Assembly (NCBI RefSeq): GCF_910594005.1
Contig: NC_057847.1
Span: forward strand, 25,643,001 to 25,707,000
Reading direction: 5' to 3'
DNA: 64,000 nucleotides
From: Cervus elaphus
Taxonomy: Eukaryota; Chordata; Mammalia; Artiodactyla; Cervidae
Below the pieces are notes generated by a model, which worked only from the letters and a program-made list of their open reading frames with translations, was not told where the DNA came from and made no database searches. This document shows positions 55,601 through 64,000 of the stretch, in pieces. Made by a program: the position numbers and the translations under genes. Numbering within the stretch: the stretch's first letter is position 1; each line of letters opens with the position of its first letter.

Positions 55601-58600
55601 CTACTTTTGATATGCTCTTTCTATGGAATCCTGAAGGATTTGTTTCATAATTGACTCTTCACCAGATTTGAATTTAACTAGCTTCTTCTCTACCTCAGTT
55701 ATTACAAGTCCCTTTGCTAAATCTCTTTTCTTTACAAAGATGAAAAACTAATTGTAAGATACCTATTTCTCTACTGTCTTTTAGAATCTGCTTAGTAGCA
55801 TTGTTATTACCTGAACCATTTAAAACCCTGATTATAATAAGAGTCAGCTGTTTTTTTTCCCCAAAAAATGTTTAGTAATTTTCTTTTAAACAAGTTTACT
55901 CAGATTGTCTTTTTTTTAATTTTTAACATTGCAGTGAATATGGAAAGCAAGTAACAGCAGTATAATTGCAACATTTTACAAATTTTTTGCAAGAAAATTA
56001 TTCATAGAACACAAAAAAATCTGAGTTTCTTTTCCTCCTAATTCCTGATGTTTAAAGAATATTGTTTTACTTTAAGTAGCTCCAAGTTGAATATTTGATT
56101 CTTTCAATAAAATGATACCTTCTGGGCAGAAGAAGAATAACCTAATGCCAAATTCACTAGAGCAGTTTATTACTTGGGGACCAGCATGCTTTGATATCAA
56201 GCAAATGATGCATTTCTTGTTTCTTCAGCCTGGTGCTGCCACTTCTGTGCAGAGAAATGGTGGAACTCTTGGACAAGGACGACAATGTAGTAAATCACAC
56301 AAGTTTATCAAATTACGCGTTTTTGTATGGTGTCTTTCCTGTAGCACCAGGAGTGGCTATCTTTGCAACACAGTTCAACATGGAAGTAGAGATTGTATGT
56401 ATATATTTCTTGCTAAGTTTGATTGTTTTGTTAGTAGAAAATGAATTTTTGAAATACAGAAATCTACATTCTTTTATGAGAATTTGATATCTGGAAACTG
56501 CCTCATTGTAAATAAAGAGGCATCATGTGACAATAGAGTTATTTAATCTGGGATCTTTAATCAGCCATGAATTTTTTTCATTCGTCTTTTTAGTTTCAAG
56601 TATTTTAATGCTGTAATTATAGTTAAGCCTGAAGGTTATTTATAGAAGGGTAATTTTTGAAATTTGAGGGAGAAAAATCTGTTTTATTCATTGATAATCC
56701 AGCCACCAGATGCAAAACACCACATAATCAACTGCAATAAATAGTTAAATTGGTTAACACCAACTAGTGTCCAAGCATACTGGATATGTTATCTACAGCA
56801 TTAGAGAAGATGTTTTTGAAAACAACATGAAGGAACTAAATTGTTTACTGAAGTTCCATTAGTTCCATTATTTAATCAGTAGAATGTTTGCATGGTAATT
56901 TTTCTCTTTTTGAAATTGCTTTTTTTGCCCTATAGTTTATCAAACAGTATGGAAAGAAACTGGTCATCAGTTTAAGTAGATCGTTAATATGATTTACTTT
57001 CAAGAACCTAGAAGATAACCATCAGCTGTGAGATTTCTAGCATTTGTTATATGCAGATATAAATTGAGCATGAATTAAAAGAGGAGCCAAACAAAAACAC
57101 AATCGAAAAAAAAAATAAAATAAAATAAAAGAGGAGCCAAAGAAACTTAACTGTGTTTCTTTAAGAACGCTCAGAAAAGGGGAATATGCTCTTTGATAAC
57201 ATGTTGGATTCTATGATGTCTTTTTACTGACTCTTGCTTTTATTTTAGAATGCCTTAGTGTGCTGTGGCTAAAGTTTATGTGAATTGTTTGAGTCTGTGA
57301 CTCTTCCTCAGTTTGATTTCATTTTGGCAGATAACCTCAGGGATGGTAATAAGCACGTTTGTGTCTGCACCGATCATGTATGTTTCTGCCTGGTTACTGA
57401 CTTTTCCCACCATGGACCCTAAGCCATTGGCATATGCCATCCAAAATGTTAGTTTTGATATAAGTATTATCAGCCTGGTCTCCTTGGTAAGTATGATTCA
57501 GTATAAAAATGAATGAAAATCACAGACTGAATCTGAAAATAGCTTGGTAATAGAAAGTTAGGGAATAAAAACCTAATTTCTTGTACAATAGAGAAAACCA
57601 AAGCCTGCCTATAAAATGTAATATCAGCCTTCTGAGTTTTGCCTTTCCATTTGGGAAGTAGAATTGTATAACAGACAAGGCATGAGATTTAGTCAGACTT
57701 GGATTTGACTCCTGGTCCTGTCACAAACTGGGGCTTCCTGGGTGGCTCAGTGGTAAAGAACCCACCTGCCAATGCAGGAGACATAAGAGACACGGGTTCG
57801 ATCCCTGGGTCGGGAAGATCCCCTGGAGGAGGGCATGGCAACCCACTCCAGTATTCCTGCCTGGAGAATCCCCATGGACAGAGGAGCCTGGTGGGCTACA
57901 GTCCATAGGGTCACAAAGAGTCGGAGACTATTGAAGCAATTTAGCATGCATGCATGCACCTATCACAAACTAGCTATATTTCTCTGTGGAGTAACCTTAA
58001 CTGCTCTAAGGTTCAGTTTTCTCATCTATAAAATAGAGATAATAACTTCACTTATTTCCATGGTTTGTTTTAAGGATTACATGAGACAATATATATAAAA
58101 AGCATTCTGCAAATGGTGAATCACTATTGTAGAACTGTGTTTTTGTCAGGGACCTTTGGGATTAAGACCAAACACCCATTTAATGTTAATGAAACTTTTG
58201 AATATGTTAGCCCATATTAAATACTTGTACACTTGACAACTAGAGTATCTTGTAGATTGAGTGCCTATTGAATTCAAATAGTATTCTGGCTTTGAAAAAA
58301 AGACAATATTTGCTGTCAAAGGAGATAAGGATGAATATATACATTGGCAACAAATACATGTGTGATTAATATTATTTTTAAGAAATTTTGCTTCTGTTAC
58401 ATATTCTTAAAATCTATGCCCGTTGATAAGAGGGCAGTTTGGTGGAGGGGGGAGAGACAACATAACTTTTGATTGACAATGAGGTGAGAAGAAAGAAGGA
58501 AATCAAATAGCATATTTAGGTAACTATTATGTATCTTTCTAAATGTAAAGAATGCAGGAAAATTCATCTTAAGGAGGGTGACATGTATTGTTGGAAGTAA

Positions 58601-60599
58601 GATAGCCTGGAATTTAGATACCTCATGAGCCAATATGGTAGAATCAAAAAGGGAAAATTTATGGTAGTGCATTATAATGCATCTCCCACTAATCTCTTTT
58701 TCTGAATAGTTGGCTGTGAACCTATGTCCTACCCTAGCCACCAAAGGTAGGGAAAGTTGGAACATGGCCCTGGTCAAGGCATTAGTTCTTGAAAACTGTC
58801 ATTTTGGGAGTTAATTTACCATAGGTTCTCCCCATGCTTTTTATTTTACTTTGGATATTAGTTTACCTTAATACCCTTTTGGGAACTAAGGTTAAAATAA
58901 ATAAAATATTGCAGTTCCTTTTTGAGCCAGGATAAAAGTCTAATAAGTAATTACAAATTAAAAATAAAAATTAGTAATTAATAAGTAGTTATAAAGATTA
59001 AGAAACCTGAATAACTTTTGAAACTCTGTCTTTAAGATCTGGTCTTTGGCTATTCTTCTTTTGAGCAAGAAATATAAACAGCTTCCTCATATGCTTACAA
59101 CTAATTTACTCATCGCTCAGGTTAGTAAACCTACAGATAATTAAAGCTATGTTTTTCTCATTGATTATATGCGAAGAGCTGATTGATTGGAAAAGACCCT
59201 GATGCTGGGAAAGATTGAGGGCAGGAGGAGAAGGGGACGACAGAGGATGAGATGGTTGGATGGCATCATCGACTTGATGGACATGGGTTTGGGTGGGCTC
59301 TGGGAGTTGGTGATGGACAGGGAGGCCTGGTGTGCTGCGCTCTATGGGGTCGCAAAGAGTCGGACACGACTGAACGACTGAACTGAACTGAACTGAACTG
59401 ATACTGCTATAGAGGAGAAAATTTCTTCTTTGGGTTTTTCCAGTTATAAAATCAAAGTCTTTTTTACCAAATGCAATCAGTTGTTGCAATTTGATTATAA
59501 TTAATTTATTCCTAAGTTATTAAATATTGCATTGGATCTTGCACTATATAAAGTTGAGGTTAACACAGTTGACCCTCCATATCCATAGGTTCCACATGCT
59601 CAGATTCAACCAACCACAGATTGAAAATATTCAGAAGAAAAATTTCCAGAAAGTTCCAAAAAAGCAAAACTTGAATTTACCATATGCCAACAACTATTTA
59701 CATAGCATTAACATTGTATTTGGTATTATAAGTATCTGTAGATTACTTAAAGTGTACAGAAACTCATGGAACTCAAACAGGGGCTATGTAACAACCTAGA
59801 GAGGTGGGATGCGGAGGAAGTGGGAGGGAGGTTCAGGAGGGAGAGGACATATGTATACCTATGGCTGATTCATGTTGATATTTGGCAGAAAACAACAAAA
59901 TTCTGTAAAGCAATTATCCTTCAATTAAAAAAATTTTTTTTAAAGTATACAGGAAGATGTACATAGGTTGTATGCAAATACTATAGAATTTTGTATAAGG
60001 AACTTGAGTATCCTTGGATTTTGGTATCATCTGTCAAGGGATAAGGAGGGGTCCTAGAACCAATCCTCCATGGATACTAAAAGACAACTATAATGTAATG
60101 ATATTTGGTGATAACTTTGCATTTTTTAATAGAGGTAATTGAATTATTAAAAATTTAACTTTCTTATTACTTTTCTAGCTAAATCTTTGCATGTCTCAAA
60201 TTATACTGGAGAGAAGTTTAGCATTTTCTCTGTAAACCTTTACTAAATATAAGCTTAGGATTTAGAATGTTGTCATTATCTGTTTCAATTAAATATGTAC
60301 ATTGTTAAAGGTGCTGTATAAAAAGGTTTTTAATCATAAAACTTACTGTTTTAGTATAACTAAAATGCAGTCATTACTCAGCAATAATTTTAAATGAATA
60401 ATTATAGTTGCTGTGAATAAAACACATGAGTATGAGTCATGTGAGTATGACTAACTTTTTTTTATCGTTTTTTTTCTTCAGTCTATCGTCTGTGCTGGAA
60501 TGATGATATGGAATTTTGTTAAAGAAAAAAATTTTGTTGGACAAATTCTGGTGTTTGTCTTATTGTACAGCTCCCTCTATAGCACCTACCTGTGGACAG
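46216..60599 (+). CDS. GPR155: GPR155 / LYCHOS, 5' half (coding exons 2-7, residues 1-463)
   Basis: Lysosomal cholesterol sensor. In the family the protein is about 870 residues: a plant-PIN-like transporter domain of ten helices, a GPCR-like bundle of seven, and a C-terminal DEP domain. With cholesterol bound it relieves GATOR1 inhibition of Rag GTPases and so promotes mTORC1 signalling. Joining 46216-46681, 53826-54225, 56229-56394, 57331-57486, 59037-59120 and 60482-60599 gives 1390 nt, 463 codons plus one base, without a stop. Junction phases agree at every step, and the product closely matches mammalian GPR155 as I remember it. Helices fall near residues 45-64, 77-97, 104-126, 139-160, 166-190, 215-235, 252-270, 276-296, 317-338 and 345-368 (transporter), then 388-408, 415-437 and 443-463 (GPCR-like). 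Prolines P154, P326 and P329 sit in the broken helices 4 and 9, as in PIN folds. The rest of the gene lies past 64000. No sign of decay. Confidence 0.97.
48320..48475 (-). repeat. MIR SINE in intron 2
   Basis: 'gttattatcctcattttcaa' followed by 'ggtcacacaggtgactag' is the reverse complement of MIR. Confidence 0.65.
50838..51014 (-). mobile_element. CHR-type SINE with 16-bp TSD in intron 2
   Basis: Reverse CHR head: 'gcatatgggatcttagctcc', 'gagttgaacccacacttcc', 'gtcttaaccactggacttcc'. A perfect 16-bp direct repeat (ccagttttgagatttt) at 50822-50837 and 51015-51030 marks the insertion. Confidence 0.88.
51120..51392 (-). mobile_element. BovA2 dimeric SINE with 11-bp TSD
   Basis: Two BovA monomers ('gtgtccgactctgtgtgacc' and 'cgtccgactcttagtgaccc') joined by 'gcatgaaagtgaaaagtgaa', preceded by a (GCT)n tract. 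Perfect 11-bp TSD (ggtgattggct) at 51109-51119 and 51393-51403. Confidence 0.92.
52680..53480. repeat. T/C-rich old interspersed sequence, unnamed
   Basis: About 800 bp unusually rich in C and T, with phrases such as 'cctgtagccacatcctggac' that I associate with an old mammalian repeat but cannot name. No coding evidence on either strand. Confidence 0.35.
53826..54225 (+). CDS. GPR155: GPR155 exon 3: residues 156-288
   Basis: Acceptor TTTTGCAG|TTG, donor AAACT|GTAAG. It completes Val156, then encodes residues 157-288 and two bases of Leu289. It carries helix 5 (about 166-190, with the NPIG turn), a cytosolic loop rich in Lys and Gln (191-208), and helices 6 (215-235), 7 (252-270) and the start of 8 (276 onward). 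Largest internal exon here (400 nt). An in-frame ATG at 53813 lies in the intron and is not a start. Confidence 0.97.
54226..56228 (+). other. GPR155: GPR155 intron 3
   Basis: GTAAGT to TTCTTCAG. It holds a composite BovA/BovB repeat at 54583-54873. The remainder, 54880-56228, is AT-rich with nothing recognised. Confidence 0.8.
54583..54873 (-). mobile_element. ART2A-like composite: BovA plus BovB tail
   Basis: A BovA monomer (54583-54692) is followed directly by 'cagttcagttcagttgctc' and about 180 bp of BovB 3' end, both in reverse. I cannot tell a fused SINE from two adjacent insertions by reading alone. Confidence 0.85.
56229..56394 (+). CDS. GPR155: GPR155 exon 4: residues 289-344
   Basis: Acceptor TTCTTCAG|CCT, donor GAGATT|GTATGT. 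It completes Leu289 and ends in phase 0 after Ile344. It contains the end of helix 8, a loop with a sequon (NHT, residues 311-313), and broken helix 9 with the FPVAPG kink at 325-330. Without splicing the frame would run into the intron for about 30 codons, so a retained intron would truncate the transporter. Confidence 0.97.
56395..57330 (+). other. GPR155: GPR155 intron 4
   Basis: GTATGT to TTTTGGCAG. Apart from the poly-A micro-insertion at 57092-57125 I see nothing recognisable. Confidence 0.8.
57076..57141 (+). mobile_element. Poly-A micro-retroposition with 16-bp TSD
   Basis: A 34-bp insert, 57092-57125 ('caaaaacacaatcg' then an A-rich tail with AAATA units), lies between perfect copies of taaaagaggagccaaa (57076-57091 and 57126-57141). 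The long TSD and tail are hallmarks of L1-driven retroposition, but the insert is almost only tail. Confidence 0.85.
57331..57486 (+). CDS. GPR155: GPR155 exon 5: residues 345-396
   Basis: Acceptor TTTTGGCAG|ATA, donor TTG|GTAAGT; 52 codons, phase 0 at both ends. It encodes helix 10 (about 345-368), the linker with TMDPKPLAY, and the start of the first GPCR-like helix (from about 388). Skipping it would keep the frame but remove the last transporter helix. Confidence 0.97.
57487..59036 (+). other. GPR155: GPR155 intron 5
   Basis: GTAAGT to CTTTAAG. It holds a MIR split by a Bov-tA at 57690-58100. The rest (58100-59036) is AT-rich with nothing recognised. Confidence 0.8.
57690..58100 (+). repeat. 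MIR split by a Bov-tA SINE
   Basis: MIR text ('cttggatttgactcctggtc' and 'tcagttttctcatctataaa') lies on both sides of a sense Bov-tA at 57730-57962. The direct repeat tcacaaact (57721-57729 and 57963-57971) is the TSD of the SINE. Confidence 0.88.
59037..59120 (+). CDS. GPR155: GPR155 exon 6: residues 397-424
   Basis: Acceptor GTCTTTAAG|ATC, donor GCTCAG|GTTAGT; 28 codons, phase 0 at both ends. It completes the first GPCR-like helix and starts the next. This small exon is below usual length cut-offs for open frames but fits the family sequence and phase exactly. Confidence 0.96.
59171..59400 (+). mobile_element. BovB 3' end in intron 6
   Basis: Sense BovB terminus from 'gcgaagagctgattgattgg' to the tandem 'aactg' tail. 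Its open frame 59187-59381 is the RTE C-terminus. It starts only 51 bp downstream of exon 6. Confidence 0.92.
59566..60089 (+). mobile_element. MER2 (Tigger) split by an L1 3' tail
   Basis: MER2 text runs 59566-59759 ('cagttgaccctccatatcc', 'ccagaaagttccaaaaaagc') and resumes at 59942-60089 ('gtacataggttgtatgcaaa', 'ccttggattttggtatcat', 'gacaactata'). A ruminant L1 3' end at 59760-59941 ('ttggcagaaaacaacaaaat', 'atccttcaattaaaaaa') splits it. The TSD is aaagt(g/a)tacag at 59749-59759 and 59942-59952. Confidence 0.82.
60482..60599 (+). CDS. GPR155: GPR155 exon 7: residues 425-463
   Basis: Acceptor TTCTTCAG|TCT, donor GGACAG|GTAAG. 39 codons plus the first base of Gly464. It finishes the second GPCR-like helix (to about 437) and encodes the third (443-463, ending STYLWT). 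Its length is not a multiple of three, so skipping it would shift the frame. It is the last coding exon in the window. Confidence 0.97.
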
Positions 60600-60969
60600 G
60601 TAAGTTGGATCATGAGGAGAAATTTAGGGTCCCCCTCCTCTCCATCACTTGCGGTTCCAGCTTCTAGTGATCTATTTTAAGTGTAGCAGTACAGGATTGG
60701 GGAATCTGCTCAGGCAGTTGTACTCACTACCTAGGCAGTCTGCAAAGCTGAGTTCTGCTTCCTAATCACTCCATTTCTACCTGGGCTCAGATGGTTTCCA
60801 GTCACATGTCCTTGTCCTCAGGGCCTTGGGTTCTCGGCCACAGTCAGCAGAGCTCCCCTTTGAGCCATCGAGGGTGCAAGCACTGAAAGCAGGTAGGGAG
60901 AGAAGGAAAGGGCAGAGGGGGATGAGGATGTGAGCTGTGTACCAGAGCGCGCTTAGAACCCAGCTGAAC

Positions 60970-61135
60970 TGAATGAACAATAATTATCATTCTGCCCTAA
61001 GCAAATGACTTAACTTGCAGTTTCAGTTTCCTTATGTGTAAGCTTGGATTATCGCACCTTACAGGGTTATTTTGAGAACTAAATTAAATGTGATGTTTAT
61101 GCCTGGTACGTGGTAGGCATTCAACAAATTTATCT
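60970..61135 (+). repeat. MIR SINE in intron 7
   Basis: 'aaatgacttaacttgcagtt', 'tcagtttccttatgtgtaag' and 'gtggtaggcattcaacaaat' are MIR core and 3' end in sense. Confidence 0.7.
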
Positions 61136-62204
61136 GTATTACTAAGTAGAGGGAAGAACAGTAATATAAGAACAAGAAAAACAAGTGATTAAAAGGGCAT
61201 GGAAATAGAAGAATAGTCAGTAAGAAAAAACTATTTTTCATTTCAACTGGCTCCAAAAAGGATATTTAGAATGTTTTAGCACACTGCTCATTTGAAGGAA
61301 AACATTAATTTGGGTGCACGCATTCTGGTATGTTTGTGAATCGGTCAGTCTGGCTGATTTGTAGTCATACCACAAATGCAAACCTGTAAAATGGCACATA
61401 AAAGGAAATTGTAGACTTGTTGTGCTAGTTATAGCCACTGTTAGGAGGCAGGTGTCGGGAAGTGGCTGGAGGGAATAGGCCTTTGATTTCATGCCTTCAG
61501 GATCAAAAGCAGGACCCATCTAAGTCAATAGCTTTTTGAAGTGAAGCAACAATGCGGTGAGGAATTATAAAATGAATTCAGTGCAAACAGGAGGTTTGTA
61601 CTTTTTTAAAGGCAAGTACACCTTGCATGGTGTAAGAGTTTTCATGAGCTGTCCAGTTAAAAGAGCCTAGAGATTATTTCCAAATACAGAAGAAACAACT
61701 TGATCTCAAATACTTAGGTTTATTAAGGTTAAATTTATAATAAGAATAAGAGAGCAGTAAAGAGCTCAGTTTATCAGAAAGCCCCAAGTTTCTCTGAAAT
61801 CCTCTTTAAGCATGAATACCAAAATCTCCAAAGAAGCTGCTCTGAATTTCCTGAACCCGATGAAGGTGCCCTTTAGCCTTGAGATTATTATAACAGAATT
61901 TTGGATCTAAAAGGTCATTTAAAATCATTTTGTTCAGCCATTTTCAGTTTTATTCATTTGCAAAGCATCCTCATGAATTTTGCCATCTCTGCATACCACT
62001 TGTCCTTTCTTTCCCCCTTAAAATTAACTTATTTTTTTAACATTACAAATTTAGCCTTATCTTAGTAAAATCCCAGGTTTTATGTGTGTGTTAAAACTTT
62101 TTCAAGTACGTGTTAAACATAACTAGTAAAAAAAAAAAAATGTTCATCCTTGTGCCAACTACAGTCTTCTTGCTTTTGGGAACACCAGTCTAGTGTAAAT
62201 CTTT

Positions 62205-62300
62205 GATTTTGCAAATGAGGAAAATAAGGCCCAGAGAGTTTAACTGATTCAGGCAAGAGCTCTCATAGCTTCATCAGTGAGACATCCAGGCCTAGACTGA
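62205..62300 (-). repeat. MIR fragment in intron 7
   Basis: 'gcaaatgaggaaaataaggc' and 'ccagagagtttaactgattc' follow the reverse complement of MIR. Confidence 0.5.
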
Positions 62301-62620
62301 GCCTTTTTTTCATTTTTTATATTTTCACAAGGCAGGAATAAAATGATAAACATTAGAATTTTCATGAGTCCCCTCACTATTGTAACACAGTTGGCACTCC
62401 TTTGTGACTGGTTACTTGTTTCCCTGGCACCTTAAACCTGAAACAATAGAGGGTACAAATGCATTGGGAGAAGCACTGGTATGATCGTATCTCTTGAACT
62501 TGAGAACTGAGTGGGTCCCCTATACAGAAAAACAGTTCTCAAGGAGCTCAGTGTTGATTTGTATTGTTGCTAGCACAGTGTTACTTAATCTGTATAATCT
62601 TAAATCTAGGTGTGAATTCC

Positions 62621-62850
62621 TTGTTGTTCAGTTGCTAAGTCGTGTCCGACTCTTTGTTACCCCATGAACCCCAGCACTCCAGACTTCCCTGTCCTTCACT
62701 GTCTCCCAGAGTTTGCTCAAACTCATGTCCATTGAGTCAGTGATGCCATCCAACCATTTTATCCTCTGTCACGCCCTTCTCCTCCTGCCCTCAATCTTTC
62801 CCAGCATCAGGGTCTTTTCCAGTGAGTCAGCTCTTTGCATCAGCTGGTTG
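62621..62850 (-). mobile_element. BovB 3' end in intron 7, reverse
   Basis: Reverse BovB terminus from 'ttgttgttcagttgctaagt' to 'ctctttgcatcagctggttg'. It is the inverted partner of the copy at 59171-59400; the two flank exon 7. Confidence 0.92.
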
Positions 62851-63369
62851 GACGTTATAGACAGCTAATATACAATTTTAAAGCCAAAGCAAATTCATTA
62901 GATTTAGACAAAAGTACAAGCTCAGTAAGTAATTAGCAACATTAATTGACATGACAAAGGATCTTATTTTGCTAATCTGAATCACAGCTTGAAATGTAAA
63001 ATTGAACTCACTTCTCTGGTAGGGGTTTTTGGGGGGTTTTTTTTTGGCCTACCTTTCCTTTGATGTGTGGGTTTATGACCAGGTTATCTCACTGCTTTCC
63101 CTCTTCAGACTACCACAGAACGTTGATTTGAACTGTGTTGTGGTATCATTTGGCCTTCACTTGGCTCAAACCTCATATAAAACCAGATATAAACCCTGAA
63201 ATAATGAGAGTGTGCTTTGGTTATAAGATGGTCACCCAGATGGTTACCACTGCAAATAAACCAAAAAGACCTAACATTTCTCATAGAAATTTCCAGATCC
63301 CTATGGGTCAACAGACTTGAGTTTTAGAAACACTGAACAGAGCTGAAGGACTTAACCTTCTGTCAGAAG

Positions 63370-63480
63370 ACTGGGTTTCTAGTCTTGCTCTGCCCTCTGC
63401 TGGCTGTGTGGCTTGGGCAAACCGTTGTTTACACAGCTATAATATAAAGGCATTAATTTAAGACAGTGGTCCCTGCCAAC
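63370..63480 (+). repeat. Probable MIR fragment in intron 7
   Basis: 'tagtcttgctctgccctctg' and 'ctgtgtggcttgggcaaacc' resemble the MIR core in sense. Confidence 0.5.
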
Positions 63481-64000
63481 CCTAAAGTTCTAAGCTTCTA
63501 TAGCTGTGTAAAATTTATTAAATAAGATGTTACTTCTGTAAATAATTGGGTGTAAAGTATAAGGAAAGCTCATGAAATATTTGTTTTAAAACATCTGTCC
63601 AAATGTTTAAAACATTTGTTTCTGTATTAAGTTTATATTAAGGCCCATCATTTAGACTTGGTGAGTTTTCCAAAAACAAACCTTTGTGAGAATTGCCTAT
63701 ACTTTCTTAGAAACAGCAGAATGGGGGTGTTTTTATTTTTAGAATTGTTCTGTATCCAGTTAAAAAAATTTTTTTTTTTTTTTTCGCAAATATACTTCAA
63801 TTCCAAACATATGAGTCAAAAGAACAAAATGATTTGGGCTTTTTGAAAAAATCCTCATGTATGAAACAAGAAGATTTTAGTAAAGAGGCAATATAGGCGG
63901 GAAAACAAAATGATTTTGAATTAAGAAAACTTGCTTCAAAATATTGGGAAAAGCATTTATTTAGAAGGAGTAAATTCTAGGGCAAGAACTACAGACTACT

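Larger units (their letters stand above)
59121..60481 (+). other. GPR155: GPR155 intron 6
   Basis: GTTAGT to TTTTTCTTCAG. It holds a BovB 3' end 51 bp after the donor, and a MER2 split by an L1 tail. Confidence 0.8.
60600..64000 (+). other. GPR155: GPR155 intron 7 (at least 3.4 kb, runs off the end)
   Basis: It starts GTAAG. It holds a sense MIR (60970-61135), a probable reverse MIR (62205-62300), a reverse BovB 3' end (62621-62850), a probable MIR (63370-63480) and T-rich runs near 63036 and 63767. I found no segment with acceptor, donor and frame to continue the GPCR-like domain, so the next exon is beyond 64000. Confidence 0.75.

Noticed and set aside
56395..56487. Extension of exon 4 frame into intron 4 as a longer exon
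   Set aside because: The GTATGT donor and the exact phase-0 join to exon 5 fit the family; the extension is read-through to a stop.
1..64000. CRISPR array, operon, phage or retroviral gene set
   Set aside because: Mammalian nuclear DNA; only solitary LTRs and LINE/SINE/DNA-transposon remains, no viral coding genes.

Overview
The window is nuclear DNA of a ruminant (a pecoran such as cattle, sheep, goat or deer; I cannot separate these). It carries many ruminant-specific retroposons: at least twelve Bov-tA/BovA SINE insertions, six BovB (RTE) LINE segments, ruminant-type L1 3' ends and two CHR SINEs. They overlie older mammalian MIR, L2, L1M/HAL1, MER5A, MER2, Tigger and LTR repeats. No sequence looks bacterial, viral or organellar, and there is no CRISPR array or operon.

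There is one protein-coding gene: the 5' half of GPR155 (LYCHOS) on the + strand. A CpG-island promoter and non-coding first exon lie at about 41.69-42.31 kb, with an exon 1 donor after 42127. Six coding exons follow: 46185-46681 (ATG at 46216), 53826-54225, 56229-56394, 57331-57486, 59037-59120 and 60482-60599. All splice sites are GT/AG. Together they encode 463 residues plus one base: the lumenal N-terminus, the PIN-like transporter domain and the first helices of the GPCR-like domain. The rest of the GPCR-like part and the DEP domain lie beyond base 64000.

Positions 1-41690 are intergenic. I find no gene there. The stretch is a stack of dated repeat insertions, many with target-site duplications (TSDs) that I could read. 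Landmarks are: an L2 split by an L1 (6.5-8.0 kb); a 2.3-kb BovB in + orientation (10.2-12.5 kb); an unnamed TA-flanked MITE (13.5 kb); an L1M ORF1 remnant broken by a BovB that is itself broken by a younger L1 (20.7-24.0 kb); a second L1M with a GC-rich repetitive 5' UTR (24.9-27.8 kb); a Tigger1-derived MITE (31.6 kb); and two BovB copies in - orientation (36.1-38.8 and 39.7-40.5 kb).

I do not see an undescribed biological system. The most interesting signals are these: (1) if exon 1 joins exon 2 as the splice sites predict, a 38-codon upstream ORF ends in a TGA that overlaps the GPR155 start codon (ATGA); (2) inverted BovB and SINE pairs flank GPR155 exon 7 and exons 4-5; (3) two 'tail-only' micro-insertions, one poly-A and one GCT repeat, carry perfect TSDs; (4) there are clean nested insertions and MITEs whose names and ages could be settled by a database search.
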